NCBI RefSeq assembly: GCF_000281045.1
Contig: NW_008246100.1
Coordinates: 466,432-530,431, forward strand
Reading direction: 5' to 3'
Length of the DNA: 64,000 bases
DNA from: Saprolegnia diclina VS20
Taxonomy: Eukaryota; Oomycota; Saprolegniomycetes; Saprolegniales; Saprolegniaceae
A model generated the notes under the pieces. The model ran no database searches, had not been told where the DNA came from, and saw nothing but the letters and a program-made list of their open reading frames with translations. Position 1 is the first letter of the stretch; each line of letters opens with the position of its first letter. Shown in pieces: positions 11,221 to 22,900 of this stretch. The translations under genes were made by a program, and so were the position numbers.

Positions 11221-13206
11221 ATGGCCGACGACCGCGACGTCGTCCAGTCCGGCGCGATCTTCCGCATGAAGCAAGCGGACCTCCGATGGCGGAGCCCGAT
11301 GCCCATGAGCATGCTGAAGAAGAGCTCGATAGGCGTGGACCGCGAGCTGCATCCGGCGACGCCGACCAAGGCTCAGGCAAGCACTGGCAGCTCGACACCC
11401 CGGAGTGCGTTCGACTCACTGTGCCTGCGCAGCCCGCTGCCCAAGGTTCTGCTGCAAAAGCTACAGGGCTCGGCGCAGAAGGCGGATGCAACCAAGTCGC
11501 CGTTTGCATCTGCGATCAAGACGCCGCCGACGCAGAAGAAGATCAAGCTCGTCTTCAAGCCGGCATCGGCCATGAAGATGACGCCAAGCGAAGCCAAGCT
11601 AGTGGCGCACGCGAGCCCAATGATCGACCCCAAGTACGAGACTCCGACAAAGGCGATGCGGCCGCCGGTGCAGACCCCGGTCGAGACGAAGACGCGCATA
11701 AAGGACAGTACACCGCTCGGCCTCTCGGACCAATTGGCGCTCCTGCAGCGCCAGAAGCGACAGAAGAGCGGGACGCCGTCGGCCACCAAGCCCGTCGCGG
11801 TGGCATCGACGACCATCGAGTTCTTCAACACGCCTCAGAAGACCAAGCCGCGCGATGCAACGCCGAGCCCCGCGCAAGGTACGTACAGTCATTTCTTCTC
11901 CCATCGCTTGGAGCTCAAACAAGGGTTGTAGCTGCAGCGTCACATGCTGTGGCCGAAGCGATGGCGGCGGTGCCAATGACGCCTGTGACAGTGACGCCTG
12001 TGACAATGACGCCGACCAAGCTGGACGAAGGACCGACCAACTCATTCTTGTCACCGCCAACGGCGCAATTCCACACACCTTCAACGACACGGAAACGAAC
12101 GCAGCGGTCGCCAAGTCCTAGCGACGTCGCCCCGCGGTCCGCCAAGCGCACGCTGCTCGTGTCGCCTGCCAAGACCACCGAAGCGAGGACATTGCCACCG
12201 CCACTTGCACTCAAAGCTGCGACGCCGACGAAGCCCAAGACTCCCCCAAGAAAGGCCAAGACGCCACCAGCAAAGGCCAAAACTCCAATGACCAAGCCGC
12301 CGCGAACCCCGGGCAAGCTAAAGACGCTCAAGCCAAAACCACCGACGCCAGCACCGACTCCCGTGGCATCGGTTCGAGCGTCTCCCACCACACCCTCCAA
12401 GGCGGTTCAAGCTCCAACGCTCCTTCTTCCACGACCCAAAACGCCCAAGCAAGCGACAGCATCGAATGCAACCACGCAGCCTCCGTCGACACCGACGCCC
12501 ACCAACCGCAGCGGCACGATCGCTGTGCCCAGTCCATCGCCAGCCCTGTCGCGCAAGCCGACGCCGATCAAGACAGCGACCAAAGGTAGAACCACGCCCT
12601 GCAAAAGGTGAATCATCGCGCAAAGTAGCACCGTCGCCGCGCCAGACAAGCCCGATCGTTGAGCCGGAGGACATATCGGTGGAGCGTGACGACGAAGAGG
12701 TCGCTTTCGAGTATGGTGGAGGCAGTCCTGCGTCGTCCGAGGCCGAGGCGCTGCCGACACCGCCGAAAAGGCCAGCGCCGATCAAAGTGGCGACGCCAAA
12801 GACGCTGCCCAAGCGCTCCGTGGCCAAGGCGACGCCGACAAGCACGCGCAAAGTACGTGGTTTGTGTACATCCTTCATCTCGTAAACAAGGTCGTAGCGA
12901 CTCAAACTACCGGACGCTGTGGTTCCTGCCGCGGACGCGAGCGACGACGACGATTTGCCGATGCTGGTCACCTCGAGCCCGGCGCAGACGGTGCCGCAAG
13001 TCGTACGATATGGAGTGACGACGTGCAATGTGTCATTTGGGTCGACTAGGAGAGCACTGACGCTGCACCGTTTCCGATGAAAGACAGACGTGTCGACCCG
13101 TTGGCCAAGCACTTTACCTTTCAGAGCGGTATCATGCCTCTTGGCCCGGAGACAACTCGGAAGAACGCTGTGTAGTGTCTTCAAGCGACGATGCCAGTGG
13201 TGACGA

Positions 13207-13259
<53 letters not shown>

Positions 13260-15279
13260 ACGATGACGATGTCAAAGACGATGATGATGGCGCGTCACGC
13301 AGTATCAGCGATGAGTTTGTCAAGGAAATGCGTGGCCTCAACGAGAGCGACCTCGTGGTCGACGAAAAGTCAGGTGCGGTCGTTGGCTCTCGTACGCTGC
13401 GGCTTGAGTCGTGTCTAGTCGAGCTGCACAAGTGGAGTGTCGTGTGGCCGCCCCGCATGAAGAGCGCGACCAACCTCATCCTCGTAGCTCTATGGATGCA
13501 TACCACAAGGTGTCATGAGACGTGTAGACCGTGCGTGGGTGCGACGGCAGCAAGGACGGTCCACTGGTTAGTGTCGTATACAAGTCGTACCAGTCGCCAC
13601 GGCACTTTCTATCGGCGGCCGGCGAAGCAGTGCATTTGGTCGGCACGATGGCCACCAAGTCGGTGCCGATCCCGTCAGTTCGCACGTTCTTCAAAGCCGG
13701 CATCCCGCGCACGTGGCGCGCCAAAGTCCCCAGTCTCCTCGTCGTCTCGTACGTGGTTGCTTTTGCTCATGACACGTCGAAGAACTAGAATGTCGTGTAG
13801 GGACAAGGGCGAGGAGAAGGGCAAGAAGCGCGTCATTAGCTCCCTCGGCGCCTTCCTGGACGCGCCGCCAGAGAGCGACACGTCGTCCGAAGACGAAGAG
13901 AGCAGCGANNNNNNNNNNNNNNNNNNNNNNNNNNNNNNNNNNNNNNNNNNNNNNNNNNNNNNNNNNNNNNNNNNNNNNNNNNNNNNNNNNNNNNNNNNNN
14001 NNNNNNNNNNNNNNNNNNNNNNNNNNNNNNNNNNNNNNNNNNNNNNNNNNNNNNNNNNNNNNNNNNNNNNNNNNNNNNNNNNNNNNNNNNNNNNNNNNNN
14101 NNNNNNNNNNNNNNNNNNNNNNNNNNNNNNNNNNNNNNNNNNNNNNNNNNNNNNNNNNNNNNNNNNNNNNNNNNNNNNNNNNNNNNNNNNNNNNNNNNNN
14201 NNNNNNNNNNNNNNNNNNNNNNNNNNNNNNNNNNNNNNNNNNNNNNNNNNNNNNNNNNNNNNNNNNNNNNNNNNNNNNNNNNNNNNNNNNNNNNNNNNNN
14301 NNNNNNNNNNNNNNNNNNNNNNNNNNNNNNNNNCCTGAATACAGACCAGCGCCCAAAGTCAAGGTCGAGAAGCCAGCCAAGAGGCACCAGAAGACCGACA
14401 GTGACGCGTGGACGCCAGTGCAAGTCGCGCAGCTCAAGCAAGCCATCCAAATGCTTCCGGCGAGCACGCCCGAGTACTGGGCCAAGGTACATGTCTATGC
14501 TGGCGTCGTGTCGTGACCCGTGGTAGATTGCTCGCGCCGTCGAAGGCAAGACGGGCGACGAGTGCCAGCGCAAGCAGTTTGAAGCGCTGGGGTCTGCCAA
14601 GAAGCCGAAAGCACCCGCTGCGACCGGGCGGCTCCAGGAAAAGCTCTCGCGCGCCGGCACGATCAAGCGCAAGATCCAAGTGCGTCAGTTTGTCCACGAT
14701 GTACAACGACCAGCATACCAGTCGTCAGTTTTCAAAATGACGTAGTTGGAGCAAAAGACGGCCGACGACGTGTACACGCCGCGCAAGCACGTGCCGGCGA
14801 CGGACCTCGATGCGCTCGCGTCACCGCAGTCCAACAAGAAGGTCAAGCGCACGTACGCGGCGGCGTCAAGCGTCGGCAGTAGCGACGACGACGACGCCGA
14901 CGACGACACGCTATTTTCTCCCATCACGTTTGGGAAGCGCAACGAAGTCGACTCGTACATCAACCAGCTGACCAAACAAGCTCGGAAGCCGGTGACACGA
15001 AAGGCGGCGCCAAGTCGACCGACCGAAGACAGCCGGGTACGCCAGTCTATCAATGTATCGAGAAGAAGGCAAGCATTTGCGTAGACGTCGATGGCGATGG
15101 AGGCCAAGGTCGGTGCTCACTCGCTCGTGGGCACGATGACCCCGAACGGCACAACGCGCCTCCGCCTCTCGCGCGACAGTGACTTTAGCGACTCGGTGGA
15201 TATCTCGTACGACCTCGACCACGCCGACGACTCGTCCGACGACGACGACGAAGCCAGCGACTTTGCCGACGACAACTAA
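11221..15279 (+). CDS. Candidate KNL2/M18BP1 centromere protein (SANTA + SANT), with assembly gap
   Basis: Exons: 11221-11878, 11932-12585, 12626-12852, 12898-13002, 13050-13128, 13176-13483, 13528-13748, 13801 to the gap, then after the gap to 14486, 14527-14679, 14746-15036 and 15085-15279. The N-terminal half is basic and rich in Thr-Pro repeats (many TP, KTP and TPTK sites), suggesting CDK phosphorylation. An Asp tract follows. The stretch spanning 13390-13720 (ELHKWSVVWPPRM, then YKSYQSPRHFLSAAGEAVHL) fits a SANTA domain. After the gap, WTPVQVAQLKQAI with YWAKIARAVEGKT is a SANT/Myb domain. SANTA followed by SANT is the signature of M18BP1/KNL2, which licenses CENP-A loading at centromeres. 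The acidic C-terminus is unassigned. The splice site at 12586-12625 uses an unusual AAAG acceptor and is the least certain. Confidence 0.6.
13201..13270 (+). repeat. GATGACGAC microsatellite encoding poly-Asp
   Basis: A 9-base GATGACGAC unit repeats about five times with flanking GAC codons, in frame inside the KNL2-like gene, giving a tract of about 25 acidic residues. Such tracts are length-variable by slippage. Confidence 0.9.
13909..14333. other. Assembly gap (425 N)
   Basis: A run of 425 undetermined bases lies inside the KNL2-like gene between the acidic region and the SANT domain. The number of N may be an estimate. One or more exon/intron borders are hidden here. Confidence 0.99.
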
Positions 15280-15367
15280 TCATTTGTACAAGTTGTCCTA
15301 TTGTTGTTGTTGCGAGCCTCAACCAACGATCAGAGAAGAAGAGTTGGAAGTGTATATTTAGGAATTG

Positions 15368-17233
15368 ATGACGACCGATGTGGTGTGGCGCGGCCGGCAG
15401 TCGTTGCCGACGCTGACGCCGACGCACGAACTCGTGGCGACACGTGACCATGACGTGGTCGTCCGAGAGGTCGCGACGCCATCGTACCGCCTGGAGTTCT
15501 CGGTCACAAGCTGCGACGTCGTGCGGTCGCTCTCGACGGCCGAGATGGCGGGCGCCGTCCAACGCTACCGCACGCATCCGCATGAAGCGACATCGTCCGC
15601 CGCCGACCGCGCAATGCAGCGCTGGATCACACAGCACAAGACGCCGCCACGCGACGACCTCATCCGTTGGCTCCTCGCGCGCATGGTCCTGCTGCAGAGC
15701 GCGCCGCCGACGCTCGTTTTGCTTTGCGAAGTCGGGCTCTCCAAGGCGCCCGTCACGCGCAAAAAATCGCTGCCGTTGACGCCCCGCACGATCGCGAGTC
15801 CGTTTGTCGACGAAGACGAGCCGCTGCCACCCTTCTCGCCCACAAGCGGTGCGGCGCCCGAAGACAGCAGCGACGACGACGAAGCACCGCCGGCATTTGC
15901 GTACACTTGCTCGTATAGATCGTCGTGGCTTAATACATGTAGAGAACACGTGGCGCCCTTCGAACCCGCGGCCGTGCGGTCGCAGCGCAGCACCGTAGCA
16001 TCGTCGCGCTGGGCCGACGACGCGTGGCGACTGGCGCTCGAGCTGCGCAAGTCCAAAGCCGACGTCGAGAAGGCCAAGGAGCTGCGCCGGCGGCAAGAGG
16101 TCGTCGCGACGGCGCGCAAGCAGTCGCTCTTGGTGTCGGCGTCGCGGCTGCGGACGTCGGCCAAGACGGACAAGCGCGACAAGCGGCTCGTCAAGGCCGC
16201 GACGCACAAGGCCATCGAGCACCACGAGGTGCAGTCCACCGCTCCTTCCTTTTCGCTCAAGCGTCGTAGATGACCGCGTACGTTGAGAACCAAACGCGGC
16301 GCGAGTACGTTCAGTACATGCGCGAGCACGAGCGCACGACGCGGCTGCTCCAGATCGGCCAGCGCCGCCACGGGCAAAAAGGCGCGATATTGCCGGTGGA
16401 ATGTATCAGAGTATCAATGTATCATCTATGTAGGTCCCGACTTGGGCCCGGGCCCGCTGCCGACCGACGTGTACGCAGTGGCACGTGACGACGACGACGA
16501 GGCAGAGCCGTTTGTGTACGACATTCATGGCCGCCGCCACGCAGTGACGAGTGCCGACGAGGTCCGCGCCAAGAGCGCCTTTGACGCTGCGATGCGAAAA
16601 GTGCAGCGGATCGCCGCCAAAGCGGGGCGCCACCTCGTTGCGTTCTTCCGCCAGCACGATCGGGATCGTAGCGGCACGCTCAACTGGACCGAGTTTGCAT
16701 CCGCGCTCCAGAGTCTGCACGTGCAGCTGAGCGCCGACCAAGTGCACGCGCTCTTCTCCTTCTTTGATACGAACGGCTCGAACGGCATCGACTATGGCGA
16801 GGTCCGACTCGTATGCAAGCAATGCGCTGATGCTCTGTAGCTGCTCTGGAGCTTCTTCAACCGCCGAGCGTTCGTGAAGAAGTGGCACATGGCGACCGAG
16901 AGCCTCTCACCCGCGGAGCTCCACGCTCGCTTTTACGCCGCGGACCGGGTGCACCGGGGCGCGCTCTCGGCGCGGGACTTTTTCCTAGCGATGCAGCAGC
17001 TCGGGTTCCGCTTCTCAGACCTCGACGAGACGCTGCTGCTGCACAAATTTGACGCCAACGGCGACGGCTTTATCGACTTTGACGAGTTCCAGCGCGCATT
17101 TCACGCCAACCATAGTCCCCCAGCACCAGTGGCTCCAAAGCCGCAAGGGCCCACGACGTCGTCGCTCGAGTCGGAGCTGCAGGCGCTCGAGGAGCTCCAA
17201 GCCAAGCTACAACAGCTCCTGCAGCAAGTCTAG
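15368..17233 (+). CDS. EF-hand calcium-binding protein
   Basis: Exons 15368-15900, 15943-16228, 16270-16402, 16434-16801 and 16841-17233 give 570 residues in a continuous frame. The first 370 residues have no recognised fold; they include an acidic Ser/Asp patch and a Lys/Arg-rich, probably coiled stretch (about residues 200-270). The C-terminal 200 residues hold EF-hands: DRDRSGTLNWTEF, DTNGSNGIDYGE, a degenerate DRVHRGALSARDF and a canonical DANGDGFIDFDEF. Three loops keep Ca-ligating positions 1, 3, 5 and 12. The tail is a short Leu/Gln coiled coil. A calcium-sensing role is likely; the partner is unknown. The intron at 16403-16433 would be only 31 nt, the shortest in the window. The 3' end is 59 bases from the convergent Qri7/OSGEPL1 gene. 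Confidence 0.82.
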
Positions 17234-17292
17234 CGCCATTCGACTTGGTTTCATAGTATCAAATTATCGATTTACCAAGAAATCATCTGCAT

Positions 17293-18997
17293 TTATGGCG
17301 GCACCGGCACGTGCTGGAGGGTGTTCAACGGCCACCGCGGCGCGTACTTGGTCCCGGCCGCGTCATCGCGAACGCCGCGGAGGTACCGCTCCATGCCGGC
17401 CCACGCAATCATAACACCATTGTCCGTGCAGTAGCTAGGCACCAAGACGGTTGTGTTCTAGCTTTCAAATTGGGCGACGTACCGCGGCGGCGGGTACACC
17501 GCGCAAAGACCTATGCAAGTATACTCTGAGTCGAGTACTATGGCAGCAGCCGAGAGTACCGTGGGCACGTGCGAGGGTGTCCATCTCGCGTCGCAGCGTC
17601 GTGTTGGCGGCCACGCCCCCGCAAACCACCTAAACGCCAGTGAACGCCACTAGGCACTTGGCCGCTAGGGATACCAGGTGCTGCAGCGATGGGTGGGACT
17701 CGGTCGTGATCTCGCACGCAAGCTTCGTTCGGGTCACAAGGTGCGCGACTGCTGTGCGCTACAGTGCATGCCGCCTGAACAAATGTGACGTTTGCAATAG
17801 TTTCCCACTTGAAATGCGGCCGCGAGGTCGTGCTTGGTCGTTGGTGTCAGCGGTTGATGCTACCCCAGTGTGATGTCACGCTGGCCGTCAAGTAGCGACG
17901 TTGCTACCTCGGCAATGAGCCGCATCATGGCTGTCTTCAAGCCCGCAAACGAAAAATCGCAGTCCTAGCAGGTCTCAATCGCGTACTCTCGACCTGCGAC
18001 GGTTCATACCTTGCGCTTCTTCTTCTTCATGGGCTCCGTGAGGCGAAAGACGCGGTCGTTTCCGAGACGCGCGGCGGCTTCGACGAGAGCGCCGCCGTGG
18101 AGCTTGGCATTCTCGCTCGGGAGCTCGAGCATGCGCGCGACCTTGTCAAAGGCCTCGCCGACCGAGTCGTCGACCGTGCTTCCAAGCACGTCGTAGCTGC
18201 CCACGTCCTATACACGATTCAATATGCCTCGGCGATAGAGTGGTGGGTGTACCTTGGCGAGAACCAGCGAGCAGTGGCCGCCCGACACGAGGAGCACAAG
18301 AAACGGAAAGCGAACGTCGTCCTAAGCATCAGAGGGAATCAACGACCTCCTTTTCGAACAAGCGCACGTTCAGAAGCCGGGGCACGAGCGCATGCGCCTA
18401 CACGCGTGCATGAGCGACGTCATTCCGTCAGCGATGCACCTCCAAGTGGTTGATGGCCAAAAAGTCCAAGTTGTGCCGAGCGACGAGGTCCTTGGCTGCC
18501 GAGAGTCCGACGTTGAGGCACGGCGCGAGACCTGGGCCGGACGTCACTGCCACTGCGTCCAAAGCACCAAAGCCATCAAGGCCGCTACAATGAGATGAAC
18601 ATGTTGAAGCGACGCTCGCTCGGACCTTTGCTCGATGGCGGCCTGCAGCACGAGTGGAAGGTTCTCTTCGTGCGACCGCGCGGCGAGCGCAGGCACAATA
18701 CCTACAGCGATCGATGAGCAAGCGGCAGGGCGACAGGTACGCGAGTCTGCCTTTCCACGTTTCCAGCAGCGCCCATTGCGACGAGACGACTTCGCTGAGG
18801 ATCGTGCCGTTCGAGTCGATGATGGCGACGGCCGTGTCGTCGCAGCTGCAGACAAGTTGTCCATTCACCCATCGTTGCGTCAGGATGACATACCTCGTCT
18901 CGATGCCAAGCACGTACTTGGTGCGTGCCGCGGTCGCCAACTGGCGCGCGGCCAGCAATCGGGTGGTTCGTTTCAACATCAGCTCTGCCATCATCAT
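17293..18997 (-). CDS. OSGEPL1: Mitochondrial-type tRNA threonylcarbamoyladenosine synthase subunit (Qri7/OSGEPL1/TsaD)
   Basis: Thirteen exons (18997-18894, 18845-18751, 18701-18626, 18584-18440, 18397-18368, 18321-18253, 18207-18010, 17964-17908, 17859-17809, 17758-17675, 17629-17560, 17510-17483, 17434-17293) join in frame to 382 residues. Family motifs appear only after splicing: [30 protein letters not shown], the metal-binding NHLEAH split by an intron, [48 protein letters not shown] and [16 protein letters not shown]. This ASKHA-fold enzyme transfers threonylcarbamoyl to A37 of ANN-decoding tRNAs. The first 28 residues are Arg/Ala-rich without acidic clusters, consistent with a mitochondrial presequence. 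Exons of 30 and 28 nt are unusually small, and the second intron appears to use a GC donor. It is the most intron-dense gene in the window. Confidence 0.93.
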
Positions 18998-19420
18998 TCT
19001 GGATATGCATTCTCAGCAGGTCCTCCCACAGTTTATATCTAATAAAGAGCAATAGGTAACGTGCTTGAATGGAACAGACAGTTTGAAGCAGGTGTTGTGT
19101 GTGGATCTTTGCACATATTCTGGAACGTTCGACCTGCGATGCACAGTATTGTCGACGGAACCACGACCATTTACACCACAGCGCGCCGTCCTTAGCAATG
19201 ACCTTATAAAGAGAGCGCCGTTCACTGCGAGAAGCGCCGACAGTTGTCACTGCACCGCCTCCGACGTGCTAGTACGTGGCGCCGCGACGTGGCAGGAAGG
19301 AGTTTTCACGAGCAGCCACGCTCATTGGCTCGTGCGACTTGGCCCTATGGCGTGCAGTTGGACAATCCATCGCTCGGCTGGGACACGCCGTCGTGGCGGC
19401 TCATTCTTCAATTATTGCCC
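18998..19420. other. Divergent intergenic region
   Basis: About 420 bases between the Qri7/OSGEPL1 start and the small downstream gene. The frame of the downstream gene remains open back to about 19244 without an ATG, so some of this may be its 5' exon or leader. No motif was recognised. Confidence 0.4.
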
Positions 19421-19891
19421 ATGACGTCTACCGATGCTGTGGCGATTGCGAGCGTCCTGCGCGACTTTTACCTCTACACACTCGTCACCTCCTTCCAGAA
19501 CGGCGTCGATTTGCGCGTCCGAGCAGCGTTCGCGTCCTGGCGGCGCGTGCAGCGACGCGTGCTCGATCTGTGGTGTCCGGATTTTGGCTGGCTCGCGCCA
19601 AGCGAGGGCGCCGCCGCGCCGCTTCGCATTGCGCACAACGCTCACTGCTCCATCGTCTGCTGCGACCCCAAGACCAAGGTCGAAGCCGTCCGTTCGGTCG
19701 CCTACGACATGCTGTGGCAGCCCAGCTACGTCTTGTACTGTGCGATCGCGGCCGGCGAGAAGGACCTTGTGCTGCGTCTTGGCCGCTGCCGCCCCGAGCT
19801 CTTTTCGCGACGAGCTATCAACGTCGCCGAGTTCTACGCACAGCGAGAGATTGCCGCGCTCGTAGCGCGCCACGTCAGAGTGTATCCGTAA
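19421..19891 (+). CDS. Small hypothetical protein
   Basis: From the ATG at 19421 the protein has 156 residues and no introns. It starts MTSTDAVAIASVLRDFY and is rich in helices, with aromatic residues (WCPDFGWLAP) in the middle and a C-terminal part (YVLYCAIAAGEKDLVLRLG) that resembles a single ankyrin-like helical hairpin. The upstream in-frame sequence (SWRLILQLLP before the Met) looks F-box-like, so a missed 5' exon is possible. No function can be named. The stop is only nine bases before the first ATG of the next gene on the same strand. Confidence 0.5.
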   Translation: MTSTDAVAIASVLRDFYLYTLVTSFQNGVDLRVRAAFASWRRVQRRVLDLWCPDFGWLAPSEGAAAPLRIAHNAHCSIVCCDPKTKVEAVRSVAYDMLWQPSYVLYCAIAAGEKDLVLRLGRCRPELFSRRAINVAEFYAQREIAALVARHVRVYP

Positions 19892-19900
19892 TCTATAACG

Positions 19901-22900
19901 ATGACCGTTTTTTCATCAGGCAGTCGTGGCATGAAGCGGCCGCGCCCGGACGCAAGCATGACCGAGTTTGCGCGTGCGCACCCTGAAGTCGAGTACGCGC
20001 TGCAGCTGCACGCATCGCATCGTCGTACAACGAGAGACTAGATATGGAGCTGAGCGTCTCACGCCCGCACGTAGGCGCCAAGGCCAAGCTGCCATCGGCC
20101 AAGAGTACGTAGTACCCTGCGATACGTCGGCGGCTCGAATTCAGAGTGTAGAGACCGAGACCAACCAGGCCAATGAGCGTACTTTGCGCCTGGCCAACGA
20201 CAGCGTCCACGTCTCGTTTCCCAAGGCCCCGCGCTTCCGTGGCCGGCTTCCGGACGCGATACCCCGTCCTGTCGGCAGCGCCAAGCGGCAACGCAGCCAG
20301 ATCCACGCCGGCATCTATGTCCTTCGCAACACCCGCACGGGCCACGCCTTCTTTGGTGCGAGCGTGGACTTTCTTCAGTAAGATATGGACATCCAGTCTA
20401 GGCTCGACGTGGGATTTGGAGAACGCCAAGAGCCAAAACTACCAAGACCTTCTCGACGGCAAGCACGTCAACCGAGCCATGGTCCGCTCGATGCGCGCGT
20501 ATGGCGACCGCGACATTGCCTTTCAGATCCTCCAGGTACTCCGTCGACCATCAGACGCGAGATGGACAGTGCACATTGCAGACTATCCCGACGGGGAAAG
20601 AGATCCAGTTCCGGGAGCTCGAAGACGCATTAAGCCAGCGACTGCAGTTTTACGTGGCGCGGGCGCAGCGCACGCACGCGCGGCGCCTCTTTCGCCGGTG
20701 GCAGCATGCGTATTGGAGTTACGCGCTGCCGGTTTGGAGCGCCTTTGTGAAAGCCCGGCAATCGACCGAGGCCATGGCGGCGGCCCTCGAGCTTCAGGTA
20801 GTTGCGTCACCTTTGTGAATCGGCGTCAAGTCAGCGTGTAGCGACTATGGCGCGGGCGGCGTGGGCGACGGGCCGCACACGCCCGTCGCCGGTTCGTCGC
20901 GGCGCGGCGACTGCAAGGCGTAGTGCGGGTCTTCCTCTCACGTCGAGTGCTCTTGCACCTGCGCCAAGACCGCGCGGCACGAACCCTCCAGCACACGGCC
21001 AAAGGCTTTGTCTACTGGGCAAAGTTCAAGCGCTATCGGCGGTCGACAGCAGCCGCCGCCACGCTGCAGCGCGTTTGGCGCGGCCACGCCGGTCGGCGGC
21101 GAGCGCACGCGGCGCGCTTGCACGAGAAGAAGACCTTGGCCGCGCACGTGTTGCAGCGGAGTCTGCGGCGATTTGCGGCCTCGTGCTTTTGGGCTGCCCG
21201 CCGTCTGCAGCAGCGCGAGACCGCGGCGGCTATCCAGCTGCAGCGACGGTGGCGCGGCGTCTATGGGCGTCGACGCGCCGCTTTCTATAGCGACAAGCGG
21301 GAGCAGGTGCGGCGACTGCATCGCGCGGCGGCCACGATCCAAACTGCGTACTACGCCTACCACATCAAGAAGTTCCAGTTTGCCGCGCGCTCGCTGCTGC
21401 AGCAAAAGCGCACCGCGCAAAGGCTCTCGGTCTACTGGCGCAACTTTGTCGCGCGCAAGTTTGGCTGGGCCGCGCTGCAGATCCACTTGGAGCACAAGAC
21501 GGCGACGCACCTCCAGCGCTGGCTCGTATCCGCGTCGAACCGGCGCCGCATTCGCCGCGGCTGCCTGCATTGCAAGCTTACGCGTCGCGCGATTGTCCTG
21601 CAGCGCTATGCACGCGGGTACATCGCCCGCCACGTGCTTCTTCCGGCCGCCAAGCGCCGCGTGGCGCTCACACACGCGGCCAATTACATTGGGCGGTGGT
21701 ACCGCAGTCTCAAGTGGGCGCGGCTCGTCACGTTTGTGTTTCGAACGCGCGCGGCAACGACGATTCAAGCAACGTTCCGGTCGTTCTGCGTCTATCGGCG
21801 CTTCCAGGCGAGCAAGGTCGAGTGGCGCGAAACCCGGGCGGCGGTCAAAATTCAATGTCAGTTCCGCATCCACCGCGCCAAAGTCCACTTCCGCCAGCGC
21901 ATATACGTGCTCCGCGCTGGCGCCTGCGCCGAGTGCCGGAACGTCCTCGCAAAGCTCTACTCGATTCCGCTCGGTCTCGAGCTCTGCGAGAGCTGCTACA
22001 CCATGATCCTCGACGTCACGGACCTGGCGCGCGACGCCGATCTCCCGATACCCATCGAACTCTATCGGCACCAGCGCGCAATGGCGACCAGAATTGCTGC
22101 CGCGTACAAGGGCTACGCCGCGCGCCTCTTGCGCCGCTCGCTTGTCTGCGACATGTGCGCCACCCGAGCGGAAGCGCGCATCTGCCTCGAGTGTCCGCGC
22201 ACGGCGTGTCACTCGTGCATGGCGACCGTTCACGCACTGCCCTACAATGCACAGCATGTTGGCTGGCGCTTTGCGGACCATGCGCGGCGCACGGCCGCGG
22301 CCACGGCGCTCCAAGCACGGTCAGTACTGCGGAATTAGGGTTGTGTTAATAGTAGGGGTAGGGCTCGTTGTTTTCTGCAGCGAGGCACGTTGCAAGCCCG
22401 CCGCGACGCCAAGCGCTCCGCGGCTGCCACGATACTGCAAGGGTGGTGGCGCGCACGTTACTCGCGCCACCTCGCACGGCTTTTGCAGGCAAAGAAGGTG
22501 GCCCACGACGCCTTGCGCACCGCCGCGGCAAGGACCCTCCAGCGCGTCTACCGGGGCATGCACGGGCGCCGACGAGTGGCTCGTCGGCGCCAGCACATTG
22601 CCGATCAGGCCCGCTTTGACGAGGCTGTCATCACCGTGCAAGCCCACATGCGCGGGGCCTTGGCGCGACGCTGCGTCAACGCCGAACGTGCCCAGCGTCA
22701 AGTGGTGCAGCACCTTGATGTCCTATACCTCGTCTTACATCACGACGCCTAGATACGGCAAGCAGGCGCGGCCTTGGCGATTCAGTGCGCCTTCCGTCAA
22801 CACGTGGCCCGACTGCAGTGTAGCCAGGTACGCCTCTTCTGCATTCGAGTGAGGCTCAGTATACGCGATAGCGGCGCCGGTTCCTGGCGGCGCGGCGCAT

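Noticed and set aside
12586-12607. A 22-nt intron in the KNL2-like gene
   Set aside because: Shorter than any supported intron here; the 40-nt alternative keeps the same frame.
13201-13270. Possible CRISPR-like repeat
   Set aside because: Simple in-frame microsatellite encoding Asp within an exon; no spacers.
18322-18367. A 25-nt intron in the Qri7 gene
   Set aside because: A 46-nt alternative with an upstream GT gives a better family match (RLLNDDVRFPF) and normal length.
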